Below are positions 7,001-15,462 of a DNA stretch of 27,565 nt, one piece after another (the stretch's first letter is position 1; every line of letters starts with the position of its first letter). Origin of the DNA: Hyphomicrobiales bacterium (lineage in GTDB: Bacteria > Pseudomonadota > Alphaproteobacteria > Rhizobiales > Xanthobacteraceae); the NCBI GenBank assembly GCA_003164375.1, contig PLTE01000361.1, forward strand, positions 543 through 28,107. Direction: 5' to 3'. Below the pieces are notes generated by a model. That model was not told the DNA's origin. It made no database searches and worked only from the letters and a program-made list of their open reading frames with translations. The translations under genes and the position numbers were made by a program.

Positions 7001-10000
7001 TTACCGCGCCGGTGCGTTCGGCGCCGGCGCATTCGGTGCGGCGCCAAGGGCTGCTCTGATCATGCGCGCCAGATCAGATTTGCGGTATGGTTTGGCCAGG
7101 AGGATAACGCCCGGATCAAGCCGGCCGTGATGGACGATAGCATTCTCAGTATGGCCCGAAGTATACAAGACCCGAAGCGCCGGCCGTCGCTTTAATGCTT
7201 CGTCTGCGAGCTCCCTTCCGTTCAAGACGCCCGGCATGACGATGTCGGTGAACAACAAATCGATCGCAGCATTATCGTCGATAACGGCGAGGGCCTCCGC
7301 CGCGTTCGGTGCGGCGAGCGTCGCGTAGCCGAGAGCCTGCAGGCGCGCGACGACATAGTTGCGCACGAGTAAATCGTCCTCGACGACGAGGATCGTCTCG
7401 TGCCCGCCAGGGATCGGTTCCGCCGCCGCGCCGGCCAGCGATTGCTGCGGCTGACCGGCGGCGCGCGGGAAATATATTCTGACCGTAGTACCGTACCCTT
7501 CCTCGCTGTAGATCTTGATGTGGCCGCCGGATTGTTTGACGAAGCCGTACACCATGCTCAGTCCAAGGCCGCTGCCCTTGCCGACTTCTTTGGTGGTGAA
7601 AAACGGGTCGAACACCTTATCGAGGATGCTCGCGGGGATGCCGCTTCCGCTGTCGCTTACGGCAATCATCACATAGGGGCCGGGTTGCAAATCGGCGTTC
7701 ATGCTGGCGTAGCCGTCGTCGAGGACGACATCCGCCGTTTCAAGCATCAGCTTGCCTCCGCTCGGCATGGCATCGCGCGCATTGATCGCGAGATTGAGAA
7801 TTGCCGTGGTGAATTGGCTCGCATCTATCAGGACGGTCGATACGTCGTCGTCCAACAGCGCCTCGATCTCGATGCTTTCACCCAAAGTTGGCCGCAATAG
7901 CCGTCCGGCTTCGACAATGATTTCGTTGACGTTGGTTTCGCGCGGCTCAAGCGGTTGCCGGCGGGAAAAGGCCACCAAGTGCCTGGTCAAAGCGGCGCCC
8001 CGCCCGGCCGCGTCGTCGATCATCTTCGCGACCGTGCCAAGCTCCGGCCGGTCGGCGACGCCCTCCATCAGTATTTCGATCGTTCCGGTGATGACGGTGA
8101 GGATATTATTAAAGTCGTGGGCGATGCCCCCCGTCAATTGGCCGACGGCCTCCATCTTCTGCGACTGGCGCAATTGCCGCTCCGTCTCTTTCGCGTCTGT
8201 GATGTCGCGATAGACGACAAGCGCTCCCGGTTGATCTTGCGGCCCACGGTGCAGGGGAGTGCCGTTGGTCACCAGAGTAGACGATTTTCCGTCTCTTCTC
8301 CGCCGCACCTCGATCTCGTAATTATCGAAGGCTTCGCCGCGAATTGCCCGCATCAAGGGCCTTTGCGCCAGTGGCAGCGGCGTCAGGCCGTCCGGCATGA
8401 ACACCTCTTGGCCGCTGGTCCATTCTGCCAGACTCATTCCTGGAGCGATATTCATCAATAGCTCGGCCGCTGGATTGGCGAGAAGGATGGTTCCGTCTTG
8501 ATCGGCGACCAGCACCGCATCCCCCATACTGGTAATCGTATTATGCAACACTTCGGCGATGCGGTGGCGTTCGCTACTTTCACGTTCGAGCAGCTGTTTC
8601 GCATTTTTGGCTTCGGTGATGTCGCGCACGATTTGGCAGGCACCAATAATGACACCCGAGGACAGCTTGATCGGCGAAACGCTAAGCGAGACATCGATGC
8701 GGCGGCCGTTCTCATTCAATCTAACCGTCTCGTGATGGCTGACCGTTTCGCCATGGCGTATTTTGTCGAGAATACCGTTCAGTTCGGCTCGTCGATCGTC
8801 AGGAACGATGCAAGCGATGTTGCGGCCGAATATGTCCTCGGAGCTCAAGCCGAACATACGGACGGCGGCCGGATTCCAGCCGGTCACGATGCCATCCAGC
8901 GTCATTGTCACGATCGCATCGTTAGACGACTGGACGGCGGCGCCGAATAGCCGCTCACGGTCGGCATGCCGCGCCAGCTCGGCTTCGGTGCGACGATGCT
9001 CCAGGATTTCCCGCTCCAACGAAGCCGTCTTGCCTTTGACGTCTTCCATCATACGGGCAAATGCGGACGCGAGAACGCCGATCTCGCCGGCCGCGCCTTC
9101 GGGCAACGCGATCGACCGGTCGCGCGAAAATGCCTTGACGGCCTCCGTCATCCGCACCAGTGGCCGCGTCAAGGAGCGGGCGAGCACGATAGCCAGGCCG
9201 CAGGCACACAGGAATGCGATCAATCCCACCAGCAGGGTCGATCGGCCCACGGTCGCCGGAGTAGACAAGACAATGGATCGCGGTAGGACTTCGAGCACCG
9301 CGACCCGAGGGCCTCCGGCCAGACGGATCGCCGATATGCCGCCGATTGTTTGGTCTCCTGCGCTGTCGGTCATCGGCTTCGCGGTCGCTTGGTCCTGCTC
9401 GAATCCTGTCACCAGCGCCGGAAAGTCGTTTTGCCATCGCGTCGGTCGACCGAGGTCAGACCCGAATTCCCGTGTCGGGTCGGGATGAACGAGATAGTTG
9501 CCGCGATCGTCGACAACATAAATCTGACTACTGGGTCGCGCGCCCGACACGACGTCGCGAAATATCGGCCGCATATCGACGTCGATGATGACAATGCCGA
9601 ACGGTTTCTGGTCGGGAGTTTGGATTATTCCAGCAACGCGCAGTACCGGAATATGCGGTATCTCGACATCGCGTCCTCCATTTTTGCGCAGCAGCTCGAC
9701 CGGCGAGACGTAGATTTGATCCGCCGGCATGGCATGGATTGCTTTGAAAAAGTTTTGCTCGCTTTTGTTCGTCAGTTCCGCATCGGTGACGATGCGGATC
9801 GCTTGGTTGTCGCCCAAACGGTCGGCCCGGACTAGTTCTTGCCCATTCGCAAAGTCGATGATCCGGATTTTATTATAAGCGGGCTTTGCCGCCAGTTCCG
9901 CGGCGAAGCGCTTTGCCAGGCGCCGCTCCCAAACGGCCTCGGTCACGTTGCCGACCGGGTCGATGCCGCCTGCAAGGCTCGCGTGCATGATTCCTTGGAC

Positions 10001-10216
10001 GGCCGCGGCCAATGGAATACCGAGAACGTCCTGGCGGGCGCCGCCAACGTAAGAGCCAAGCTGGGTCGTGAGCAGGTGGAGTTCAAGCCCAACGCGGGAA
10101 GTCGCGCGCGGTACGACCATCGCTTCGACATTGCGATAGCTAAGCCCGCCGACCGCCAGAACGCTCAGCAAGACCAGCGAGGCCATGGCAATCGTCATAC
10201 GGGACGACAGCGTCAT
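7001..10216 (-). CDS. Membrane hybrid histidine kinase (sensor domain-HAMP-PAS-PAS-HisKA-HATPase-REC)
   Basis: A 1,071-residue sensor kinase. A first membrane helix near residues 5-28 is followed by a large periplasmic Cache-like sensor region, a second helix (about 325-347) and HAMP (TRPLVRMTEAVKAF). Then come two PAS domains (about 418-540 and 555-680), HisKA with phospho-His700 in GGIAHDFNN, a HATPase domain with N-box (NLAINARDAM) and G-boxes (DSGSGIP, GKGSGLGLSM), and a C-terminal receiver with phospho-Asp991 (LLFTDIVMPG) and a later Lys in LLAKPY. I chose the ATG at 10216 because the first helix follows at once. An in-frame ATG at 10345 would add 43 hydrophilic residues encoded across an A9 run. 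The C-terminus ends in an NAPAP repeat. The ligand is unknown. Confidence 0.9.
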   Translation of the reverse strand: MTLSSRMTIAMASLVLLSVLAVGGLSYRNVEAMVVPRATSRVGLELHLLTTQLGSYVGGARQDVLGIPLAAAVQGIMHASLAGGIDPVGNVTEAVWERRLAKRFAAELAAKPAYNKIRIIDFANGQELVRADRLGDNQAIRIVTDAELTNKSEQNFFKAIHAMPADQIYVSPVELLRKNGGRDVEIPHIPVLRVAGIIQTPDQKPFGIVIIDVDMRPIFRDVVSGARPSSQIYVVDDRGNYLVHPDPTREFGSDLGRPTRWQNDFPALVTGFEQDQATAKPMTDSAGDQTIGGISAIRLAGGPRVAVLEVLPRSIVLSTPATVGRSTLLVGLIAFLCACGLAIVLARSLTRPLVRMTEAVKAFSRDRSIALPEGAAGEIGVLASAFARMMEDVKGKTASLEREILEHRRTEAELARHADRERLFGAAVQSSNDAIVTMTLDGIVTGWNPAAVRMFGLSSEDIFGRNIACIVPDDRRAELNGILDKIRHGETVSHHETVRLNENGRRIDVSLSVSPIKLSSGVIIGACQIVRDITEAKNAKQLLERESSERHRIAEVLHNTITSMGDAVLVADQDGTILLANPAAELLMNIAPGMSLAEWTSGQEVFMPDGLTPLPLAQRPLMRAIRGEAFDNYEIEVRRRRDGKSSTLVTNGTPLHRGPQDQPGALVVYRDITDAKETERQLRQSQKMEAVGQLTGGIAHDFNNILTVITGTIEILMEGVADRPELGTVAKMIDDAAGRGAALTRHLVAFSRRQPLEPRETNVNEIIVEAGRLLRPTLGESIEIEALLDDDVSTVLIDASQFTTAILNLAINARDAMPSGGKLMLETADVVLDDGYASMNADLQPGPYVMIAVSDSGSGIPASILDKVFDPFFTTKEVGKGSGLGLSMVYGFVKQSGGHIKIYSEEGYGTTVRIYFPRAAGQPQQSLAGAAAEPIPGGHETILVVEDDLLVRNYVVARLQALGYATLAAPNAAEALAVIDDNAAIDLLFTDIVMPGVLNGRELADEALKRRPALRVLYTSGHTENAIVHHGRLDPGVILLAKPYRKSDLARMIRAALGAAPNAPAPNAPAR

Positions 10217-10557
10217 GAATGCGTTCGGCCTTTGTGGGCAGTCGAAAGAACCGTCCCATCGCGCGCCGATCCGGCCATCCCTAGGCCACCGACGGTCGCT
10301 CGAAATTTTTTTTTGATCACCGCCAATGATAGAAATGTCGGCCATTTCCGCAAGTTGGGCACGGCCCGATTACGCAGGTAAATCCCCACCTCCGAATCAC
10401 CTGAATGCATGCAACTCTGAATCGTTCGGAGAATTGTGTACATAGTTATTTGTAACGTGACCGCACTTGGCAAAGCCGACCCGTCCGCGGCGCAAATGGG
10501 CGCGCATCAGGTCGTGGACGGGCCTATAGTGGCGGAAGTCGACGAAAGTCTTGTGCA
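10217..10557. other. Divergent intergenic region between hybrid kinase and alcohol dehydrogenase
   Basis: About 340 bases between two divergent genes, so both promoters should lie here. There is a run of nine T on the + strand (about 10304-10312). A weak FNR/FixK-like palindrome (TTG-N8-CAA, 10313-10326) has only the outer bases and one inner half correct. An upstream in-frame start for the kinase at 10345 would use part of this DNA, but I consider it unlikely. No other gene is supported. Confidence 0.4.
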
Positions 10558-11541
10558 ATGCATGCGATGGTGTTGGAACGGCCGCGCGAAGCGCTCAAAC
10601 TGCTCGAGCGGCCAGATCCGCAGCCCGGACCGGGTGAGGTGAGGGTGCACGTCGCCGCCTGCGGCGTCTGCCGCACCGACCTGCACGTGGTCGATGGCGA
10701 GTTGCCGCACCCCAAGCTTCCGATCGTGCCGGGCCACGAAATCGTCGGCCGTGTCGACGCGATCGGGGACGGTGTCCAATCGCTCGCGGTGGGTATGCGC
10801 GTCGGCATTCCCTGGCTCGGCCGGACCTGCGGAGTGTGTCGGTACTGCCGCGAGGGCCGGGAAAACCTTTGCGATCATCCGCTGTTCACCGGCTACACGC
10901 GCGATGGAGGCTTCGCTACCCATGTCGTTGCCGACGCTCATTTCGTCTTCCGGCTGCCTGACGACGGTGATGACGTGGCGACGGCGCCGCTATTATGCGC
11001 GGGCTTGATCGGTTGGCGCTCGCTGCGAATAGCCGGCGACGGCAAGAAGATCGGTTTCTACGGCTACGGCGCGGCCGCCCATATCATCGCCCAAGTGGCG
11101 CGCTGGCAGGGCCGCGACATTTTCGCCTTCACCCGTTCCGGCGATGTGGCGGCGCAAGCCTTTGCGAGAGATCTCGGCGCTACGTGGGCCGGCAGCTCAG
11201 ACGACGTGCCGCCCGAACAGCTCGACTGCGCCATCATTTTTGCGCCGGTCGGCGCGCTTGTGCCGGCGGCGCTGCGCGCAGTGCGCAAGGGTGGGCGGGT
11301 GGTCTGTGCGGGTATTCATATGAGCGATATTCCAAGCTTTCCCTACAGTATTCTGTGGGAGGAACGGCAACTGATGTCGGTCGCCAACCTGACCCGAAAC
11401 GACGGCGATGAGTTTTTTGCCGTTGTGCCGAAGGCCGGCATCGTCACGCGGACCATTGCGTATCCGCTGATCCGCGCCAACGACGCCTTGTCGGATTTGC
11501 GGTCCGGTCGGCTGCAGGGCGCCGCGGTGCTGGTGCCCTAG
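10558..11541 (+). CDS. Zinc-dependent alcohol dehydrogenase family protein
   Basis: A 327-residue medium-chain dehydrogenase/reductase, cytoplasmic and NAD(P)-dependent, acting on an alcohol or aldehyde that cannot be named from sequence. Catalytic zinc ligands are visible as Cys38 (CGVCRTDLH), His60-Glu61 (PGHEIVG) and Cys147 (PLLCAG). The structural zinc is held by Cys91, Cys94, Cys97 and Cys105. The nucleotide-binding fold begins with GFYGYGAAAHIIAQVA, a GxGxxxH variant seen in a bacterial subgroup of this family. The ATG at 10558 gives the usual N-terminus; a GAAAG purine stretch lies upstream. The stop codon overlaps the stop of the opposite-strand kinase gene by 4 bases (CTAG, 11538-11541). 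Confidence 0.92.
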   Translation: MHAMVLERPREALKLLERPDPQPGPGEVRVHVAACGVCRTDLHVVDGELPHPKLPIVPGHEIVGRVDAIGDGVQSLAVGMRVGIPWLGRTCGVCRYCREGRENLCDHPLFTGYTRDGGFATHVVADAHFVFRLPDDGDDVATAPLLCAGLIGWRSLRIAGDGKKIGFYGYGAAAHIIAQVARWQGRDIFAFTRSGDVAAQAFARDLGATWAGSSDDVPPEQLDCAIIFAPVGALVPAALRAVRKGGRVVCAGIHMSDIPSFPYSILWEERQLMSVANLTRNDGDEFFAVVPKAGIVTRTIAYPLIRANDALSDLRSGRLQGAAVLVP

Positions 11542-13109
11542 GGGCGGTCGTCAGCGATCGCCGCGCAGGCGCCGCCTAGCGTATGCTGGGGCGAGCCGGA
11601 CGCATCGACGATGAGCCAGCCGACGCTGCCGAGCGTGAAGTCCTCCTGCATGCGCGCTACCGTTGCGTCGGCGTCGGACGCGTCGGGTCCGCGCGTGCCG
11701 ATCCGCTTCAGCCGCGTCGGCAGGTCGGCCACCAGGAACAGGCCGTGGAACTCGGCTCCGGCCGCGGCGGCCGCGGCTTCGATCGCGGCGCGTTCATCCG
11801 CTTTCGCAAACACCGCGTCGATGATGACCGAATGACCGGCGCACGCGACGCGCGCGGCCTTGTCGGTCAGGATGCGATAGATTCGCTCGGAAACCTCGGC
11901 GCGATAGGCCTCGGCCGGCAATCGCTCGCTCGCGGTAACATTATAGAGCGCCTTGCGTTCGACATCCGAGCGAAACACCAGCGCTCCCGGCGTGGGCGCA
12001 AACCTGGCGGCGAGCTGCCGCGCCAGCATGGATTTTCCGGTGCCCGATAGTCCGCCGGTGCAAACGACAGTTGGTTTTACCGGCGTCAATAAATCGAGCG
12101 CGAGGTCGAAATAGCATCTTGCCGATCGCGCGATGTTGCCGCGGTCCCGCTCGGCTGCGAGATCGAGTTGAGCGGCTGTCACGTTGGCGCGAATCGCGGC
12201 GCGCAGCGACATGAAGAACGACAATGCCGCGATGCCGTCGCAGTCCTCGATGCGCCTGGTGGCCGAGAAATATCCATTCAGCACGATATTCGCCGCACCT
12301 TGCAGGCCGCGCTCGACCAGGTCCATGAGCAGGAAGGCCAGATCGTACAGCACATCGCCCGAGGCGATGACCGGATCGAATTCCAGCGCGTCGAAGGCCA
12401 ACGGCTCGCCGTCGAGGATCGCGATATTGCCGAGATGAAGGTCGCCGTGACCGCGGCGGATCAAACCGGCCTCCCCGCGCGCGCGCAACAGCGGCTGCAA
12501 TCGCGCCAAAACGTCCCGCGAATTGCGATCGAGCGCGGTAACCGCCTGGCTCGAAAACAGGTCGCTGTGGTTTTGGAAGGCAGCGGTGTTGTCGGCAACG
12601 AAACGGCCGACCGCGACAATCCAAGAGTCTGTATCCGCCGGTGGCGCGCGCTCATGCATGGCGGCGACCGCAATGGCGAGCTTGCTGGCAAGCGTGTCAT
12701 CGAGTTCGCCGCGGTCGGCAAGGTGGTCGAGCGTGTTGTTCTCGTCGAAACGCGCCATTTCCACGGCCCACTCGACCGGTGTTCCAGGGCCATCGAGCAT
12801 CAGCGAACCATCGCCCTCGCGCGTGATCGGCACCATGCGGCGGTAAAGCTGTGGCGCGAAGTGACGGTTGACCTCAAGCTCGGCGCGACAGGCCGATTTG
12901 CGTTTGTCCAGGGTCGAATAATCGAGAAATGGATAGCGCACCGCGCGCTTGACCTTGAAGACACGATCGCCGGCGAGAAACACGCGCGCCGCATGGGTAT
13001 CACAGCGCCGCACCTCGGCTACGCCAAATGTTGCCGGATCGCCCAACAGCTCGAAGACCGCGGCTTGGATAGCATCTTGGTTGCCGGCTGACGGCGGTGA
13101 CTTTTCCAT
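11538..13109 (-). CDS. Bifunctional APH-like kinase / P-loop ATPase fusion
   Basis: A 523-residue two-domain protein. The N-terminal half (about 20-330) looks like an aminoglycoside-phosphotransferase-type kinase: the catalytic loop reads HGDLHLGNI, followed by a metal-binding acidic segment (FDALEFDP). The C-terminal part (about 345-515) is a small P-loop kinase with Walker A GLSGTGKS (Lys359) and a later FRSDVERKALYN region like that of gluconate or chloramphenicol-type kinases. The pairing is a widespread bacterial arrangement (COG2187 plus COG0645) with no established substrate, so antibiotic resistance should not be assumed. It is tail to tail with the alcohol dehydrogenase and shares four bases with it. 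The ribosome site before 13109 is weak. Confidence 0.85.
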   Translation of the reverse strand: MEKSPPSAGNQDAIQAAVFELLGDPATFGVAEVRRCDTHAARVFLAGDRVFKVKRAVRYPFLDYSTLDKRKSACRAELEVNRHFAPQLYRRMVPITREGDGSLMLDGPGTPVEWAVEMARFDENNTLDHLADRGELDDTLASKLAIAVAAMHERAPPADTDSWIVAVGRFVADNTAAFQNHSDLFSSQAVTALDRNSRDVLARLQPLLRARGEAGLIRRGHGDLHLGNIAILDGEPLAFDALEFDPVIASGDVLYDLAFLLMDLVERGLQGAANIVLNGYFSATRRIEDCDGIAALSFFMSLRAAIRANVTAAQLDLAAERDRGNIARSARCYFDLALDLLTPVKPTVVCTGGLSGTGKSMLARQLAARFAPTPGALVFRSDVERKALYNVTASERLPAEAYRAEVSERIYRILTDKAARVACAGHSVIIDAVFAKADERAAIEAAAAAAGAEFHGLFLVADLPTRLKRIGTRGPDASDADATVARMQEDFTLGSVGWLIVDASGSPQHTLGGACAAIADDRP

Positions 13110-13406
13110 CCGGCATCAATAGCCGTGGTGGCGGCATGGGGCGAGGGGCAAACCATGGTGCCGATGCCCCCCGGAGTGACGCCGTGAAATTTTGCAACAA
13201 ACGCGATTTTTGCCCGGAACCTTTGCCGGGTGCCCGCGTTTGGGGTCAAGGCACCTATGGCGAGGCCCGCAAGTGAGGGGGATACCACGCCGGCTGAAGT
13301 TCCTGCTGCGGTGGGCCGCGCGCCCGCCGGCCGTTTTGCACCGTTTTGGCCGCTTTCCCCAGGCTCCGCGTCCTATCCGGGGTCCGCCCTGCTTTCGGAG
13401 ACATTG
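13110..13406. other. Intergenic region between divergent kinase genes, containing an EcfG-like promoter
   Basis: Just under 300 bases. On the + strand it holds a full GGAAC-N16-CGTT match (13216-13240), listed separately. Longer open frames starting at 13192 or 13230 overlap that element and lack ribosome sites, so I treat their 5' parts as non-coding. A 5' leader of about 160 bases would precede the 47-codon ORF. Confidence 0.5.
13216..13240 (+). promoter_or_regulatory. EcfG-type (general stress) promoter, full match
   Basis: GGAAC at 13216-13220, 16 bases, then CGTT at 13237-13240. This is an exact match to the alphaproteobacterial EcfG consensus. It would drive the 47-codon ORF and the HWE kinase. 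Confidence 0.75.
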
Positions 13407-13550
13407 ATGCCGAGCACTGAAAAGGTTGTCGGTACCAGCGCCAACGGTTCAGCCCCCGTTATTCCGCAATCCAGCGATCACTACGTCAACGGCGATGCCG
13501 ACGCACACGGCGCGGCGGATGTGGCGGTAACGCTAAGCCGGACATCATGA
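13407..13550 (+). CDS. 47-aa ORF translationally coupled to the HWE kinase
   Basis: ATG at 13407 with GGAG six bases upstream, and a stop (TGA 13548-13550) that overlaps the ATG of the HWE kinase by 4 bases (ATGA). The product is 47 residues, polar, Ser/Ala/Asp-rich, with no membrane helix, no cysteine and no resemblance to NepR that I can see. Good ribosome site plus stop-start overlap argue that it is translated, either as a small protein or as a leader that sets translation of the kinase. The frame is open further upstream to 13230, but that part overlaps the promoter. I do not recognise a family. Confidence 0.55.
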   Translation: MPSTEKVVGTSANGSAPVIPQSSDHYVNGDADAHGAADVAVTLSRTS

Positions 13551-15412
13551 CCGAGAAAGTCAACGTCCTCTTGGTTGACGTTCGGCCGGACAAGCTCCTG
13601 GCCTACGAGGCGATGCTCGGCGACCTCGGCGAGAACCTCGTCAAGACCGCGTCGGCCCGGGAGGCCCTGCAATTCCTGCTCAAGAACGATGTCGCGGTGG
13701 TTCTGATCGACGTCTGCATTTCAGAGCTTGATGGCTTCCGGCTGGCGGCGATGATCCGCGAACATCCGCGGTTCCGCAAGACGGTAATCATTTTCATTTC
13801 CGCTACCGACCTGACCGACGTCGAACGCCTGCGCGGCTACGAGATGGGTGCGGTCGATTACGTACCGGCGCCCGTTGTTCCCGAATTGCTGCGCGCCAAG
13901 GTGAGAGTATTTGCCGAACTGTTCCGCAAAACGCGCGAGCTCGAGCGATTGAACTCCACGCTCGAACGCCGCGTGGCGGATCGCACCGCGGAGCTTGAAG
14001 CCTCAAACGTCCAGCTGACCCAGAGCGAGCAGGGCAGGAGTCTGGCGCTGGCCGCCGGACAAATGGGCTCGTGGGACTGGGACCTCGCCACCGCCGAATG
14101 GAAATGGGACGAGGGCCAGCACCGCATCTTCGGCGTCGAGCCGCAAGACTTTGAAATCTCGGCCGACAATATTCGCGCGCTCATTCATCCGGACGATTGG
14201 CTCGCGCTGCGCGAAATCGCCCGAGGCATGTCCGCGGGCGCGCGCACGCAGCAGACCGAATTCCGCGTGCTGCGTCCGAACGGCGAAATCCGCTGGTGCA
14301 TCGGCACCGCGGCCGCGAGCGTCGATGCCGCCGGCGAAGTGCTGCGCATCAGCGGAGTCACCATCGACATCACCGACCGCAAGGAGGCCGAGGAACGCCA
14401 GGTCCTGCTCGCGCGGGAGGTCGATCATCGCGCCCGCAATGCGCTCGCGGTCATTCAATCTATTATCAGGCTGACGCGGGCCAAAAGTGTCGACGATTAC
14501 GTTCACGCGATCGAAGGACGCATCACGGCGTTGGCGCGTGCGCATACGCTGTTGTCCGACTCGCGCTGGCGCGGTGCCGATCTGGCGACGCTGGTTGCCG
14601 ACGAATTGGCGCCCTACCGCGCCGGCGACAAGGTCAAATGCAGCGGAGCCGATATTTCGCTGCAGCCGGCGACGGCGCAGGGGCTTGCGCTCGCTTTGCA
14701 CGAGCTCGCCACCAACGCGGCCAAGCACGGCGCGCTGTCGTCGCCGACCGGTAAGATCACGCTTGATTGGCAATTGCAGGCCGACGACCTGACTTTGCAT
14801 TGGGCGGAAGACGGCGGCCCGAGCATCCGGCAGCCCTCGGTGCGCAGCTTCGGATTGAAAGTGATCATCGCCAGCATCGAACAGCAGCTTGGCGGCAAAG
14901 TGTCGTTCGAATGGAATCCAGCGGGTTTGCGCTGCGTATTGTCGATACCGCGCAGCGAATTGACCAAGTCGCGCTCGATCAATTCCAGGCGCAACGGCGG
15001 CGCGGCCACCGACGGCGTCATAGGATTGAGGCGCACCGAGAAGCCGCGGCTGCTCTTGGTCGAGGATGAGGCGCTGGTCGCAATGATGATCCAGGAAACC
15101 CTTGCTGAATTGGGCTTCCAGGTCATCGGTCCGGTTGGCACGGCGTCCGGCGCCTTGGCGGCGGCACGCGACAGTCATTTCGACGCCGCCGTTCTCGACA
15201 TCAATCTCGGCGATGGGCTGGTCTATACGGTTGCGGAAATCCTGGAGAAGCGCGGCGTGCCGTTTGTTTTCGTCACCGGCTACGATGCCGACAGCGTGGA
15301 CATGCGGTTCAGCGGCGTGCCAGTCCTGCAAAAGCCGATCGAGCGTGACATGTTGCAGAAGATTTTCGCGCCGGACGCAGATCGCTTGGCGGCCTGTTCC
15401 GCGGCGTCTTGA
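13547..15412 (+). CDS. Soluble REC-PAS-HWE histidine kinase-REC hybrid
   Basis: A 621-residue cytoplasmic sensor kinase. Domain order: receiver 1 (about 3-125), coiled linker, PAS (about 165-285), HWE-type dimerisation/catalytic region (about 286-480), receiver 2 (about 500-615). The phospho-histidine is His294 in EVDHRARNALAVIQ, and the family-defining Trp-x-Glu is in LHWAEDGGP. Receiver 2 is complete (Glu-Asp pair, Asp551 in VLDINLGDG, Lys in LQKPIE). Receiver 1 keeps Asp55 but lacks one of the acidic pair (Asp11-Val12) and the conserved lysine (YVPAPVVP), so it is probably a docking or regulatory domain. HWE and related HisKA2 kinases commonly feed the PhyR stress pathway, which fits the EcfG-like promoter upstream. 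The target here is inferred. Confidence 0.92.
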   Translation: MTEKVNVLLVDVRPDKLLAYEAMLGDLGENLVKTASAREALQFLLKNDVAVVLIDVCISELDGFRLAAMIREHPRFRKTVIIFISATDLTDVERLRGYEMGAVDYVPAPVVPELLRAKVRVFAELFRKTRELERLNSTLERRVADRTAELEASNVQLTQSEQGRSLALAAGQMGSWDWDLATAEWKWDEGQHRIFGVEPQDFEISADNIRALIHPDDWLALREIARGMSAGARTQQTEFRVLRPNGEIRWCIGTAAASVDAAGEVLRISGVTIDITDRKEAEERQVLLAREVDHRARNALAVIQSIIRLTRAKSVDDYVHAIEGRITALARAHTLLSDSRWRGADLATLVADELAPYRAGDKVKCSGADISLQPATAQGLALALHELATNAAKHGALSSPTGKITLDWQLQADDLTLHWAEDGGPSIRQPSVRSFGLKVIIASIEQQLGGKVSFEWNPAGLRCVLSIPRSELTKSRSINSRRNGGAATDGVIGLRRTEKPRLLLVEDEALVAMMIQETLAELGFQVIGPVGTASGALAAARDSHFDAAVLDINLGDGLVYTVAEILEKRGVPFVFVTGYDADSVDMRFSGVPVLQKPIERDMLQKIFAPDADRLAACSAAS

Positions 15413-15462
15413 GCGGCGCCACGACAATCGCCGCGAGCGTTCTGCCGCTCCATTCGTTTGCC

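Noticed and set aside
10313..10326. FNR/FixK-like box upstream of the hybrid kinase
   Set aside because: TTGAT-N4 is followed by GCCAA rather than ATCAA; two inner bases are wrong and the position relative to a start site is unknown.
10216..10345. N-terminal extension of the hybrid kinase to the ATG at 10345
   Set aside because: The 43 extra residues are hydrophilic and arise across an A9 run, while the ATG at 10216 is followed at once by the expected membrane helix.
14003..15427. 474-codon minus-strand frame opposite the HWE kinase
   Set aside because: The + strand carries all HWE and receiver motifs in frame; the antisense translation shows no domain.
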